Origin: an uncultured Pseudomonas sp. | GTDB lineage: Bacteria; Pseudomonadota; Gammaproteobacteria; Pseudomonadales; Pseudomonadaceae | Length of the DNA stretch: 64,000 bases | NCBI RefSeq assembly: GCF_946886105.1 | Contig: NZ_CAMPHV010000023.1 | Coordinates: forward strand, 1 to 64,000 | Reading direction: 5' to 3' | In this document: positions 42,352-51,405 of the stretch, in pieces | Position numbering within the stretch: the stretch's first letter is position 1 | Layout: each line of letters opens with the position of its first letter | The notes under the pieces: model-generated | What the model saw: the letters and a program-made list of their open reading frames with translations, nothing else | Database searches by the model: none | Told to the model about the DNA's origin: nothing | Made by a program: the position numbers and the translations under genes

Positions 42352-43515
42352 ATGACCGTTCTGAAGATGACCGACCTCGACCTCCAGGGTAAGCGCGTGC
42401 TGATTCGCGAAGACCTCAACGTGCCGGTGAAAGACGGCGTGGTGAAGAGCGATGCGCGCATCCTCGCTTCCCTGCCGACCATCAAGCTGGCGCTGGAGAA
42501 AGGCGCGGCGGTGATGGTCTGCTCGCACCTGGGTCGCCCGACTGAAGGTCAATACAGCGAAGAGGACAGCCTCAAGCCGGTCGCCGATTACCTGTCCAAG
42601 GCCCTGGGCCGCGAAGTTCCGCTGCTCAAGGACTACCTCGGCGGCGTCGCGGTCGAGCCCGGCCAACTGGTGCTGCTGGAGAACGTACGCTTCAACAATG
42701 GTGAGAAGAAGAACAGCGACGAGCTGGCCCAGCAATATGCGGCGCTGTGCGATGTGTTTGTGATGGACGCCTTCGGCACCGCCCACCGTGCCCAGGGTTC
42801 CACCCATGGCGTGGCCAAATTCGCCGCAGTCGCCTGCGCCGGCCCGCTGCTGGCCGCCGAGCTGGAGGCGCTGGGCAAGGCGCTGGGCAACCCGGCCAAG
42901 CCGATGGCAGCGATCGTCGCCGGCTCCAAGGTGTCGACCAAGCTCGATGTGCTCAACAGTCTCAGCCAGATCTGCGATCAACTGATCGTCGGCGGTGGCA
43001 TCGCCAATACCTTCCTCGCCGCGGCCGGCTTCCCGGTCGGCAAGTCGCTGTACGAGGCTGATCTGATCGACACCGCCAAAGCCATCGCGGCCAAGGTCAG
43101 CGTGCCGCTGCCGGTGGACGTGGTGGTGGCCAAGGAGTTCGCCGAAAGCGCCGCCGCAACCGTCAAGCTGGTCGCCGATGTGGCCGAGGATGACATGATT
43201 CTCGACATCGGCCCGCAAACCGCGGCGCAGTTCGCCGAGCTGCTGAAGTCCTCGAAGACCATTCTGTGGAACGGCCCGGTCGGGGTGTTCGAGTTCGACC
43301 AGTTCGGCAACGGCACCAAGGTGCTGGCCGAAGCCATCGCCGAAAGCCCGGCGTTCTCGATCGCCGGCGGCGGCGACACCCTGGCGGCCATCGACAAGTA
43401 CGGCGTGGCCGAGAAGATCGGCTACATCTCCACCGGCGGCGGCGCCTTCCTCGAGTTCGTCGAAGGCAAGGTATTGCCGGCGGTCGAAGTACTGGAGCAG
43501 CGCGCGAAGCAATAA
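42352..43515 (+). CDS. pgk: Phosphoglycerate kinase
   Basis: 387 residues. Seen are [47 protein letters not shown], and the C-terminal nucleotide region [23 protein letters not shown] and [10 protein letters not shown]. Glycolytic/gluconeogenic enzyme between epd and fba, the order seen in many proteobacteria. Confidence 0.97.
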   Translation: MTVLKMTDLDLQGKRVLIREDLNVPVKDGVVKSDARILASLPTIKLALEKGAAVMVCSHLGRPTEGQYSEEDSLKPVADYLSKALGREVPLLKDYLGGVAVEPGQLVLLENVRFNNGEKKNSDELAQQYAALCDVFVMDAFGTAHRAQGSTHGVAKFAAVACAGPLLAAELEALGKALGNPAKPMAAIVAGSKVSTKLDVLNSLSQICDQLIVGGGIANTFLAAAGFPVGKSLYEADLIDTAKAIAAKVSVPLPVDVVVAKEFAESAAATVKLVADVAEDDMILDIGPQTAAQFAELLKSSKTILWNGPVGVFEFDQFGNGTKVLAEAIAESPAFSIAGGGDTLAAIDKYGVAEKIGYISTGGGAFLEFVEGKVLPAVEVLEQRAKQ

Positions 43516-43600
43516 ATAAGAACAAGCGTCGGGCATAAAACCTTGGCGCCGACCGTGGGTCAGTAATTCAACTGGGCCTGCAACAATGCGAGGGCAACCG

Positions 43601-43912
43601 ATGCACAAGGCGACGCTGGTCATCGCGCTGTTGATGCTCACCGGCTGTGCCGGTCGCGCTGCGCCGCAGCAATGGACGCATTGGGTCTGCGACAGCGGCG
43701 CCGAAGTGTTCTGGCGCTTCGCCGATGACCGCGATCAGGTCGAGGTGCGCATGGCGGCTGCTCAGGAGATTCACCGGCTGCAGCAGGAGCCCGCCGGTTC
43801 CGGCGCACTCTACAGCGATGGCCGGCTATCCTTGCATCTCAGGGGTGAGGAAGGGCTGGTCTACTGGACGGCCAACGACGATTTGATCGGGCGCGGCTGC
43901 AAGGCGCCCTGA
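43601..43912 (+). CDS. Small MliC-like lipoprotein
   Basis: 103 residues from ATG 43601 (GAGGG 7-8 nt upstream; another ATG at 43586). A lipoprotein signal ends LLMLTGC. The short mature domain (HWVCDSGAEVFWRFADDRDQ, LVYWTANDDLIGRGC) has paired cysteines and resembles the membrane-bound lysozyme inhibitor (MliC) fold. Assignment is tentative. It sits between pgk and fba. Confidence 0.65.
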   Translation: MHKATLVIALLMLTGCAGRAAPQQWTHWVCDSGAEVFWRFADDRDQVEVRMAAAQEIHRLQQEPAGSGALYSDGRLSLHLRGEEGLVYWTANDDLIGRGCKAP

Positions 43913-43943
43913 TTTGGTGACGGGCTCAGGCTCGGTTGCCTCC

Positions 43944-43964
43944 CCCGGATTGCATCCGGGCTAC
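43944..43964. repeat. CCCGGATTGCATCC repeat unit
   Basis: A 21-base unit matching 34813-34833 with one difference; it can form a small hairpin and lies after the MliC-like gene. Confidence 0.6.
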
Positions 43965-44089
43965 AGATTGACCCCTTCATGCTGAAGGGGGCGGGCACGA
44001 CGAACAGCTTGCCCGTGAATACTTGAATAGCGCCTGCCCCTGCGGCAGGCTTGCACGATTAACGACCCTTATTGGGAGACAGGAAAACC

Positions 44090-45154
44090 ATGGCACTTAT
44101 CAGCATGCGCCAGATGCTCGACCACGCCGCCGAATTCGGCTACGGCGTGCCGGCCTTCAACGTCAACAACCTCGAGCAGATGCGCGCCATCATGGAAGCC
44201 GCCGACAAGACCGATTCCCCGGTCATCGTCCAGGCATCGGCCGGTGCGCGCAAATATGCCGGCGCACCTTTCCTGCGTCACCTGATCCTGGCGGCGATCG
44301 AAGAGTTCCCGCATATCCCGGTGTGCATGCACCAAGACCACGGCACCAGCCCTGACGTGTGCCAGCGCTCGATCCAGCTGGGCTTTTCCTCGGTGATGAT
44401 GGACGGCTCGCTGAAAGAAGACGGCAAAACCCCGGCCGACTACGACTACAACGTCCGCGTGACTCAGCAGACCGTGGCGTTCGCCCATGCCTGTGGCGTG
44501 TCGGTGGAAGGCGAGCTGGGGTGCCTCGGTAGCCTGGAAACTGGTATGGCCGGCGAAGAAGACGGTGTCGGCGCCGAAGGCGTGCTCGATCACAGCCAGA
44601 TGCTCACCGATCCGGAAGAAGCCGCCGACTTCGTCAAGCGCACTCAGGTCGATGCGCTGGCCATCGCCATTGGCACCAGCCACGGCGCCTACAAGTTCAC
44701 CAAGCCGCCGACCGGCGATATCCTCGCCATCGACCGCATCAAGGAAATCCACAAGCGCATCCCTAACACCCACCTGGTGATGCACGGCTCCTCCAGCGTG
44801 CCGCAAGACTGGCTGGCGATCATCAACGAGTTCGGCGGCAATATTAAAGAGACCTACGGCGTGCCGGTCGAGGAAATCGTCGAAGGCATCAAGCACGGCG
44901 TGCGCAAGGTGAATATCGACACCGACCTGCGTCTGGCCTCCACCGGTGCTATGCGCCGCTTCATGGCCCAGCACCCGAGCGAGTTCGACCCGCGTAAATT
45001 CTTCGGCGAAACGGTCAAGGCCATGCGCGACGTGTGCATCGCCCGTTACGAAGCCTTCGGCACCGCCGGTAACGCCTCGAAGATCAAACCGATCTCCCTG
45101 GAAGGCATGTTCCAACGCTACGCCAAGGGCGAATTGGCCGCCAAGGTCAACTGA
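44090..45154 (+). CDS. fba: Fructose-1,6-bisphosphate aldolase, class II
   Basis: 354 residues. Class II zinc aldolase with [36 protein letters not shown] and [10 protein letters not shown], all containing metal or substrate ligands. ATG 44090 has AGGA upstream; the frame continues 6 codons further. A terminator follows. Confidence 0.97.
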   Translation: MALISMRQMLDHAAEFGYGVPAFNVNNLEQMRAIMEAADKTDSPVIVQASAGARKYAGAPFLRHLILAAIEEFPHIPVCMHQDHGTSPDVCQRSIQLGFSSVMMDGSLKEDGKTPADYDYNVRVTQQTVAFAHACGVSVEGELGCLGSLETGMAGEEDGVGAEGVLDHSQMLTDPEEAADFVKRTQVDALAIAIGTSHGAYKFTKPPTGDILAIDRIKEIHKRIPNTHLVMHGSSSVPQDWLAIINEFGGNIKETYGVPVEEIVEGIKHGVRKVNIDTDLRLASTGAMRRFMAQHPSEFDPRKFFGETVKAMRDVCIARYEAFGTAGNASKIKPISLEGMFQRYAKGELAAKVN

Positions 45155-45167
45155 GGCAGCCAGCCAT

Positions 45168-45196
45168 AAAAAGCCCGCAGCGATGCGGGCTTTTTT
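45168..45196. terminator. Bidirectional terminator between fba and the alginate lyase gene
   Basis: AAGCCCGCA (45171-45179), loop GCGA, TGCGGGCTT with six T residues. The A run on the left makes it usable from both convergent genes. Confidence 0.9.
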
Positions 45197-45215
45197 GTGG
45201 GCGCGCGCTAGGTGC

Positions 45216-45881
45216 TTACAGGTGCTTGATCTCCAGCCGCTCGAAGGTGGCTCGGCCCGCCTCGGTTTCGTAGCCGGTATTGTCCTGGGTGTAGACGCCT
45301 GCCTTGAAGTACAGCGGTTTGACGGCCCAGTCGGAGCTGATCTTGGCCTTCCAGTTGCGGCTGTAGGAGGTGATGCTCAGCGTGCCGTTGGGCGTCAGGT
45401 GAATGTAGTAGGTGAAGCGCTGGTTCATCGGCACGCCGCTGGCGATGGTGATGACCTGGCCGCTGGCGTCGCTGGGGTTCATTCGCACCTTGGCCACTAT
45501 GTTGCCGTCGCCCCGCCAGGCTTTGTACTGGTACTCCAGTTTGAGCAATGGGCTGGTGCTGTCTTTCGCATGAATCTGACCGATGACGATCTTGCCGGTC
45601 GAGGGCACCTGGGTGACCTTTAAGGCAGCGCTCAGGCTGTTATCCGCCTCGGGATACAGCCAGTTGCGCAGGGTGCCGTCGGCATAGGTCTCGCGTAATT
45701 CGCTGCGAGGGTACGAGGCATTTTCCGTGGTGGTGCCGTTGACCGGGGCCCAGAAGATGATGGTTCCGTTCTCGGACTTGAAGTAGTAGTCCTGAAAACC
45801 GCCGACCAGGACCGGGGTCTCGATGGTGGTGGAAGGGACTCCAACGGGGATGCTCAGGTTCCAGGTAGCGAGGTCGATCAT
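45216..45881 (-). CDS. Polysaccharide lyase family 7 (alginate lyase)
   Basis: 221 residues from ATG 45881. PL7 signatures are all present: RSELRETYADG, GQIHAKD and YFKAGVYTQD. The family cleaves alginate by beta-elimination in a beta-jelly-roll fold. No signal peptide is seen: the catalytic domain starts at once (MIDLATWNLSIPVG), as in P. aeruginosa PA1167. It lies outside any alginate operon and has a 570-bp AT-rich upstream region with a palindrome and direct repeats. Confidence 0.88.
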   Translation of the reverse strand: MIDLATWNLSIPVGVPSTTIETPVLVGGFQDYYFKSENGTIIFWAPVNGTTTENASYPRSELRETYADGTLRNWLYPEADNSLSAALKVTQVPSTGKIVIGQIHAKDSTSPLLKLEYQYKAWRGDGNIVAKVRMNPSDASGQVITIASGVPMNQRFTYYIHLTPNGTLSITSYSRNWKAKISSDWAVKPLYFKAGVYTQDNTGYETEAGRATFERLEIKHL

Positions 45882-46451
45882 GACTGACTCCAAAATGTGG
45901 CGCGGCTGCTTCAGTCGGTGCACATCTCTTCCTCGAGTCAGTAACCCTTACTCGGCATTCCAGCCAGTGACAGACGAACATAAAGCGGGTGGCAAAGTGC
46001 CGGTTAATGGGTTGAACGCACCGTCGTGGTGTGCTCTGGCGCCGTTATATAGGGGGATTTGCAAATGCGTAAGCGGTTTTCGACGATATGTTGGCGTCAA
46101 TATTTTGTTTATTTTGCCGATGGCCAGCCAAACGCCACTAATTAGTGGCGTCGCGCCATAACTGCGGAATGGAGAAAAAATCGATGTTGATGCGCAATTG
46201 ATGTTTTATTGGCGTCAGTTATTTGTTGTTTTTGCCTGGTGAGGCATGCAAAAAATCGAGAGCAGGTCTCGGGAAAATCCGATGAGTGGTAATGCGAAAA
46301 GGGGGTTTTAAACAGATGGAAACTGGCGCTTCGGGTGAATTGGGCTACCGCTGTCCAGGGATGGATTCGCTACACTGCCGGACCTGCCGCTCGGCGATTT
46401 CAGCTCAAGAAGCAAACCCGTGACAAAAACAGACGAAGCAGAACTCGCGCC
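45882..46451. other. AT-rich divergent control region between PL7 lyase and the metallopeptidase gene
   Basis: Contains a perfect 18-base palindrome CGCCACTAATTAGTGGCG (46133-46150). It also has two imperfect 28-base direct repeats at 46091-46118 and 46209-46236 (23 of 28 identical), both starting TTGGCGTCA and ending TTTGCC. The base composition is far more AT-rich than the neighbouring genes. Likely promoter and operator region for the lyase gene. No gene is credible. Confidence 0.6.
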
Positions 46452-46964
46452 ATGACGCCGCTCAAGTACCTCCAGGCTTATCCCGCCAACCTGCAAGACC
46501 AGATCCGCCAGTTGATTGCGCAGCAGCGCCTGGGCGATTACCTGAGTCAGCGTTATCCGGGGCGGCACGACATCCAAAGCGACAAGGCCCTATATGCCTA
46601 TGTCCAGAGTCTCAAGCAGGAGCATCTGCGCAATGCGCCGGCGATCGACAAGGTGCTGTTCGACAATCGTCTGGATCTGACCCACCGCGCCCTGGGGCTG
46701 CATACGGCGATATCGCGGGTACAGGGCGGCAAGCTCAAGGCGAAAAAGGAAATCCGCGTCGCCTCGCTGTTCAGGGAAGCCGCGCCGGCGTTTCTGCAGA
46801 TGATCGTGGTGCACGAGTTGGCGCACCTGAAGGAAACCGAGCACAACAAGGCGTTCTACAAGCTGTGCGAATACATGCTCCCCGGTTATCACCAGGTCGA
46901 ATTCGACCTGCGTGTCTATCTGACCTGGCGCGAGCTGCCGGTCAGCGGCGTAGCGCCAGATTGA
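46452..46964 (+). CDS. YgjP/SprT-like zinc metallopeptidase (DUF45 type)
   Basis: 170 residues. The zinc site VVHELAHLKETEHNKAFYKLC shows HExxH followed by a third His, as in YgjP-like (DUF45) proteins. ATG 46452 is preferred over a GTG at 46335 because the extra 39 residues are basic and unlike the family. The 3' end overlaps the opposite DUF2789 gene by 23 bp. Confidence 0.85.
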   Translation: MTPLKYLQAYPANLQDQIRQLIAQQRLGDYLSQRYPGRHDIQSDKALYAYVQSLKQEHLRNAPAIDKVLFDNRLDLTHRALGLHTAISRVQGGKLKAKKEIRVASLFREAAPAFLQMIVVHELAHLKETEHNKAFYKLCEYMLPGYHQVEFDLRVYLTWRELPVSGVAPD

Positions 46965-47175
46965 GTTGGTCGACCACTTCCGCCCAGTCGGCGTCTTCGA
47001 GAATTTCCTCACGCAGGAATGCCGCCTGGGCGCTGTTCCAGAAGGGCGCGTCGGCGAGCGTGCAGGTTTCTGGCAAGGGGGCATGCTCCGCGATAAAGGC
47101 ATCGATGGCGGCCTTGTCGGTCGGCAGGCCGAGTTGTTTGAACAGTGACGGCAGCGAATGAATGGGGCTTTCCAT
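46942..47175 (-). CDS. DUF2789 family small protein
   Basis: 77 residues, acidic (SLPSLFKQLGLPTDKAAIDA, NSAQAAFLREEILEDADWAE). It matches the small DUF2789 family of gammaproteobacteria, whose function is unknown. Convergent overlap with the metallopeptidase gene. Confidence 0.8.
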   Translation of the reverse strand: MESPIHSLPSLFKQLGLPTDKAAIDAFIAEHAPLPETCTLADAPFWNSAQAAFLREEILEDADWAEVVDQLNLALRR

Positions 47176-47334
47176 AATGACTCCTCTTGGTTGCGGGCGA
47201 GGGGATGCCGCCGGACCTGTTTTCAGCCTAGCGCAGTTCGCCGTGAGCGAGCCAACTCAGGTGTGCCGCTCGGTCGGCAAGTGCCGCGCTCTTTGCTAGT
47301 CTGCTAGGACTCACCCGCCCAGCCGAGGAGCTGC

Positions 47335-48090
47335 ATGGTCGCCACTCTCTTGCGTAACCTGATGGCTTGGAGTCTATGCCTGAGTGGTGAAATGGCGCTG
47401 GCGCGCGAGTGGCTGGCGGTCGGGACCAATTTCCCGCAGGTCTTCGAGCGGAGTGCCGAGGGTGAATATCGCGGTTTGGCCGTCAGCGTTCTGCATCACG
47501 GGCTCGACATGCTCGGCCATAGCGTGCGCTTCGAGTTGCATCCCTGGGCAAGGGCTCAATACATGGTCGAGCAGGGCCAGGCGGATATTCTCATCGGCCC
47601 CTACAAGACTGCCGAGCGCGAGGCGCGTTTCGCTTTCTCGACGATGGCCTTCTACCGCGACCGGGTGGTCTTCTACGGGCGCCGTGACCGGCTACCACCG
47701 TGGCATGGCGACTACCAGGCGCTCCCCGGACGACCGATTGGTGTAGTGCGCGCCTGGTCCTATGGCGACCGGTTCGTGCAGGCGAAGTCCACCCTCGACC
47801 TGGTCACGGTGGAGTCGGTGGAGAACGGTTTGAAGATGCTCAGCTTGGGACGTTTACAGCTGCTTGCGAGCAACCAGCGCAACAGTCGTCCGGTGCTCTT
47901 GAAGTTGGGCCTGCTCGACGAGATCGTCGAACTCGATCCGCCGATCTCGCTGGAAGATGGCTACTTCGCCTTCCCCAGGCTCGCCAGCCATGACGCGCTG
48001 CGCAAGGATTTCGACAGGGCGCTGGCGGAGATGATCGAGCAGGGCGAATTGGCGCGCCTGGCCGAGGGCTGGCAGGTGCAGGTTCCCTGA
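47335..48090 (+). CDS. Periplasmic solute-binding protein, family 3 type
   Basis: 251 residues with a short signal peptide (LLRNLMAWSLCLSGEMALA). Fold markers include LHHGLDMLGHSVRFELHPWA, GQADILIGPYKTAERE, and LPGRPIGVVRAWSYGDRF. Third orphan binding protein in the window with no transporter beside it; ligand unknown. GAGGAG lies just before the ATG. Confidence 0.75.
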   Translation: MVATLLRNLMAWSLCLSGEMALAREWLAVGTNFPQVFERSAEGEYRGLAVSVLHHGLDMLGHSVRFELHPWARAQYMVEQGQADILIGPYKTAEREARFAFSTMAFYRDRVVFYGRRDRLPPWHGDYQALPGRPIGVVRAWSYGDRFVQAKSTLDLVTVESVENGLKMLSLGRLQLLASNQRNSRPVLLKLGLLDEIVELDPPISLEDGYFAFPRLASHDALRKDFDRALAEMIEQGELARLAEGWQVQVP

Positions 48091-48102
48091 ACGTCGCAGC
48101 GT

Positions 48103-48585
48103 TCAGACGACGCGTAAAACCTGGTAGCACTGTTTCAGGGTGCCCACTTGAATGTCCACCGCGTCGCCCTCGGTGCAGCCGATCAGGGCCTGGCCGAGCG
48201 GCGCCCGCGGGCTGATCAGCAGTACGTGTTGCGCATTCCACTGCAACTTGAGTCCGGCGCCCTCGGACACCAGCAACACGCACTGCTCGGCGCCCTTGGC
48301 ATCGGCCAGCCACACCAGGGCGCCGAGCTGGATACCTTGCCCGGGATCGTAAGGCCGCAGCTGCCGCTTCTGCCAGGCGCTGAGGCACAGGCGGATCTCC
48401 TCCGCGCGGCGTGCTTGCCCCGTGGCGAGATAGGAAGCTTCCAGGCCCAGAGTGTCGTATTTGTTCTCGGCAATGTTTTCTTCGTGGGTGGCCGTCTCGT
48501 AAGCGCTCAGCGCGGCCTGCTCGGCTTGGGCCAGGTCGGCGCGCAGTTGTTCGAGGATCGATTGCAGCAGATGGGCTTTGTTCAC
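48103..48585 (-). CDS. GreA/GreB-family transcription factor-like protein
   Basis: 160 residues. An N-terminal coiled coil (LLQSILEQLRADLAQAEQAA, ATHEENIAENKYDTLG) is followed by the Gre C-terminal FKBP-like domain (LLISPRAPLGQALIGCTEGD). The acidic tip resembles but does not match canonical GreA, so it may be a Gre-factor homologue acting in the RNA polymerase secondary channel with another role. Confidence 0.75.
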   Translation of the reverse strand: MNKAHLLQSILEQLRADLAQAEQAALSAYETATHEENIAENKYDTLGLEASYLATGQARRAEEIRLCLSAWQKRQLRPYDPGQGIQLGALVWLADAKGAEQCVLLVSEGAGLKLQWNAQHVLLISPRAPLGQALIGCTEGDAVDIQVGTLKQCYQVLRVV

Positions 48586-48716
48586 GGCGGGCTAGTCGAT
48601 GCGAAGGTGGGTGGATTATTGCGATAGCGCCTAAACTTTGCACCAAAGTCTAGTGTCGCCGGGGCTGCGTAACGCGGCACCCTGGGTGGGTTGCCAATCA
48701 GAGTGAGGCTGTGGGT

Positions 48717-48941
48717 ATGGATTTTCTACGATCGATCGGGTTTTTCTTCCTGTTTCTCCTGGTGCCGTTAGGCGCCTTGCTGGTCACTTATCCCGCGGCG
48801 ATCGCCGAATGGTTGAGCGCGCTGTTCGGCACCACCGTCACCCGCGGCAACCTGGCGGCGGTCTTTCTGTTGCTGACGGTCGTCTGCCTGAAAATCGACC
48901 TGACCCTGCGCCGCCGCGCCCAGGCGCGCGCCGCCGCTTGA
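48717..48941 (+). CDS. Small two-helix membrane protein
   Basis: 74 residues with two hydrophobic segments (SIGFFFLFLLVPLGALLVTY and LAAVFLLLTVVCLKI) and a basic tail. ATG 48717 is chosen because AGG lies 9 nt upstream; a GTG lies at 48711. No family recognised. The stretch 48942-49138 holds no gene. Confidence 0.6.
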   Translation: MDFLRSIGFFFLFLLVPLGALLVTYPAAIAEWLSALFGTTVTRGNLAAVFLLLTVVCLKIDLTLRRRAQARAAA

Positions 48942-49138
48942 TCCTCGGCCGCACGAGACAAACCTGCCCCATTGCGGCCGATAGTGGTAAAGTCGCGCGC
49001 AACTTTTCGTGCGTGGCCGGTCAATATGATTGGCGTCCGCCGGCCCGGCTCTCGGGTTTGCGGTTGCGCGCACGGTTTTCCAGGATGGGCCCGCCGGTCC
49101 CTACCTATGCCGACTTAAATTAGTCCCGGAACCGCGTA

Positions 49139-49552
49139 ATGCTTGCCAATCTGATTGAATTTGCTACGACCCATTTTGTCCTGAGCGGTATCTTCGTCAC
49201 CCTCCTGGCCCTGCTGGCCTTCACTGAGATGCGCAAGGGCGGCCAGAGCCTGGGCAGCCGCGAACTCACTGCCTTGATCAACCGCGACGAGGCCGTGGTG
49301 CTGGACATCCGCGCGCAGAAGGATTTCTCCACCGGGCATATTGTCGGTGCACTGCACATCCCCTTCGAAAAAATCGCCGCGCGCATGGCCGAGCTCGACA
49401 AGCACAAGAGCAAGACCATCATCGTGGTCGACGCCATGGGCCAACACGCCGGCGCCGTCGCCCGCGACCTGAAGAAAGCCGGTTACAACGCCGCCAAACT
49501 GGCCGGCGGCATCGCCAGCTGGCGCGGCGACAACCTGCCGCTGGTCAAGTGA
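49139..49552 (+). CDS. Rhodanese-like membrane-anchored protein lacking the catalytic Cys (YibN-like)
   Basis: 137 residues. One N-terminal membrane anchor (SGIFVTLLALLAFTEM) is followed by a rhodanese domain (VVLDIRAQKDFSTGHIVGALHIP). At the active loop, VVDAMGQHAG, the expected Cys is absent, so sulfur transfer is unlikely. First of a tight rhodanese-grxC-secB group. Confidence 0.88.
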   Translation: MLANLIEFATTHFVLSGIFVTLLALLAFTEMRKGGQSLGSRELTALINRDEAVVLDIRAQKDFSTGHIVGALHIPFEKIAARMAELDKHKSKTIIVVDAMGQHAGAVARDLKKAGYNAAKLAGGIASWRGDNLPLVK

Positions 49553-49553
49553 T

Positions 49554-49808
49554 ATGCCGCACGTCGTCATCTACTCCAGCGACTGGTGCCCGTACTGCAT
49601 CCGCGCCAAGCATCTGCTGACCAGCAAAGGCGTGGCGTTCGATGAAATCAAGGTCGACGGCAAGCCCGATGTGCGCGCCGAAATGACCCGCAAAGCGCGG
49701 CAGACTTCAGTGCCGCAAATCTGGATCGGCGACCGCCATGTGGGCGGTTGCGACGATCTCTATGCCCTGGAGCGCGCCGGCAAGCTCGATGCGCTGCTCA
49801 AGGCTTAA
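49554..49808 (+). CDS. grxC: Glutaredoxin GrxC
   Basis: 84 residues with the CPYC active site (SDWCPYCIRAK), TSVPQIWIG and HVGGCDDLYALE. Reduces disulfides with glutathione. One base separates it from the rhodanese stop. Confidence 0.95.
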   Translation: MPHVVIYSSDWCPYCIRAKHLLTSKGVAFDEIKVDGKPDVRAEMTRKARQTSVPQIWIGDRHVGGCDDLYALERAGKLDALLKA

Positions 49809-49842
49809 CCCACTCTCCACATTCGCTTAGGAAGGCTTTGTC

Positions 49843-50328
49843 ATGACCGAACAAACCAGCAACGGCGCCGCGCAAGACGAACAGAACCCACAGTTCTCCC
49901 TGCAGCGCATCTATGTGCGCGACCTGTCGTTCGAAGCGCCGAAGAGCCCGGAAATCTTCCGTCAGGAGTGGTCGCCGAGCGTCGCCATGGACCTCAATAC
50001 CCGCCAGAAGAATCTCGATGGCGACTTCTATGAAGTGGTGCTGACGCTGTCCGTGACCGTGAAGAACGGCGAAGAAACCGCCTTTATCGCCGAAGTGCAG
50101 CAGGCCGGCATCTTCCTGATCAAAGGTCTGGACGCCGCCTCCATGAGCCACACCCTGGGCGCCTTCTGCCCGAACATCCTATTCCCGTATGCCCGCGAAA
50201 CCCTCGACAGCCTGGTGGTGCGCGGCTCGTTCCCGGCGCTGATGCTGGCCCCGGTGAACTTCGATGCGCTTTATGCGCAAGAGCTGCAGCGCATTCAGCA
50301 GGCCGCCGAAGCCGCGCCGACGCACTAA
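49843..50328 (+). CDS. secB: SecB, protein-export chaperone
   Basis: 161 residues. Seen are [33 protein letters not shown] and [21 protein letters not shown]. Tetrameric chaperone that keeps preproteins unfolded for SecA. In P. aeruginosa trmL is the next gene; here about 6 kb of accessory DNA separates the two. Confidence 0.97.
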   Translation: MTEQTSNGAAQDEQNPQFSLQRIYVRDLSFEAPKSPEIFRQEWSPSVAMDLNTRQKNLDGDFYEVVLTLSVTVKNGEETAFIAEVQQAGIFLIKGLDAASMSHTLGAFCPNILFPYARETLDSLVVRGSFPALMLAPVNFDALYAQELQRIQQAAEAAPTH

Positions 50329-50352
50329 GTCGCGACGCTGTGCAATTCAATC

Positions 50353-50379
50353 AAAAAAGCGCCTGCGGGCGTTTTTTTT
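50353..50379 (+). terminator. Terminator after secB
   Basis: AAAAAAGCGCC, short loop, GGGCGTTTTTTTT; the stem has one mismatch and ends in a long T run. Confidence 0.8.
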
Positions 50380-50681
50380 ATTGGCTGGGGATTATTGCAC
50401 TGTCCCGTTATACACGACTGACTAAAACTCCGACGGATATGCAGGCTACCTTGCTGAGGCAAACCATGGTCTGCCCCGTCCGGGATCATATGACGATGGA
50501 GTTTATGGCGCGCTTAGTACGCCAGCCAAGCTGGCGGTTGATAAAGGGAGAGAGCTACCCATGCATCCTTACCCCATAACTCGTTTCGGCGTTAAAACCC
50601 AAGGCAGGAGCGGTATGCGGTAATTTTGCACGTATGGATCTGCGCTGGGGGGGCAGGTGACTGCCATTCCTGCCGCGACCC
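50380..50681. other. Gene-free stretch at the secB side of the accessory region
   Basis: About 300 bp of lower GC than secB. Short frames here show no family features. No repeats or attachment site could be identified by eye. Confidence 0.4.
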
Positions 50682-50886
50682 GCTGGTCAAGTGGCCTTGG
50701 CCGTCGTAGCCGTAGGTGGTGATATCAGAGACATCGGTGCGCGGGCCATCGGCGGTTTCGAGCAGGCCGAGGCTGTTGTAGGCATAGTTCCAGCTGCGTT
50801 CGGTGGCTTAGGCAGTAGGCCAGACGAAAGCGCTGGCCAAGTCGAATGCCAAGGCCAGCGAACGGCTGAGAGACAAGTTATTGAAG
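50682..50886 (-). pseudogene. Decayed copy of the 5' end of the second rhs gene
   Basis: On the minus strand it reads [15 protein letters not shown], then an in-frame stop, then [34 protein letters not shown] and GQGHLTS. The intact gene at 51935-54649 has [34 protein letters not shown] and AQGHLTS. Similarity ends after HLTS. It preserves the signal-peptide-like start, so the split arrangement predates this duplication. Confidence 0.8.
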
Positions 50887-50984
50887 GGCGATTTCAGCAA
50901 AGTGACTCCCTCTCGGTAAAGTGCGATGGGTATCGCGAAGCTCAACCCATCAGGGCTGCCCCGCCCGTACGGCGGGAAAAATCT

Positions 50985-51143
50985 ATGACTCTGACCCCGT
51001 TGATCGGCTTCGGCCCCATCACCACCGAAATAGCCGAAGTGCCGCAGTTCTACTATGCGAAGGCGTATCACCAGCAGTACCTGGCGAAGAGTTCGGGGGA
51101 ATATTGCGGGCTGGGTGGGACCGGAGTGTGTTTGCCGGATTGA
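50985..51143 (+). pseudogene. 3' fragment of msrA (peptide methionine sulfoxide reductase A)
   Basis: Encodes [20 protein letters not shown], then [20 protein letters not shown], the conserved MsrA C-terminus with its FYYAxxYHQQYL and CGLGGTG motifs. The catalytic N-terminal part (GCFWG) is missing, so it is a remnant. Homology starts near 51005. Confidence 0.8.
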
Positions 51144-51405
51144 TTGGATAACGGCGCTGGGCGGAGAACAGACCGGTGCCCCCCACCGTTTTGAGAGAGG
51201 GATGACGGCCACTTATGCGCTCAAGCCACTTAAGTGCTTGCAGGTTTCAGCTGTAGGCGCTGCACCAACTTGAACGCTGTGCCGGCCAAAGCTGACACCC
51301 TGAACCGAAAAGGTCTGAACACCCTGCTGGGAAAATTGATGCAGTAGAGCTGTAGGACGAAGATTGGCCCCGCCGCGGGCAGGACCTTCATCTCATTGTT
51401 ACTTT
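51144..51405. other. Gene-free stretch before the candidate immunity gene
   Basis: About 260 bp with no credible gene. No terminator could be identified with confidence. Confidence 0.4.

Noticed and set aside
50340..50579. Short frame after secB
   Set aside because: Begins inside the secB terminator and has no recognisable content.
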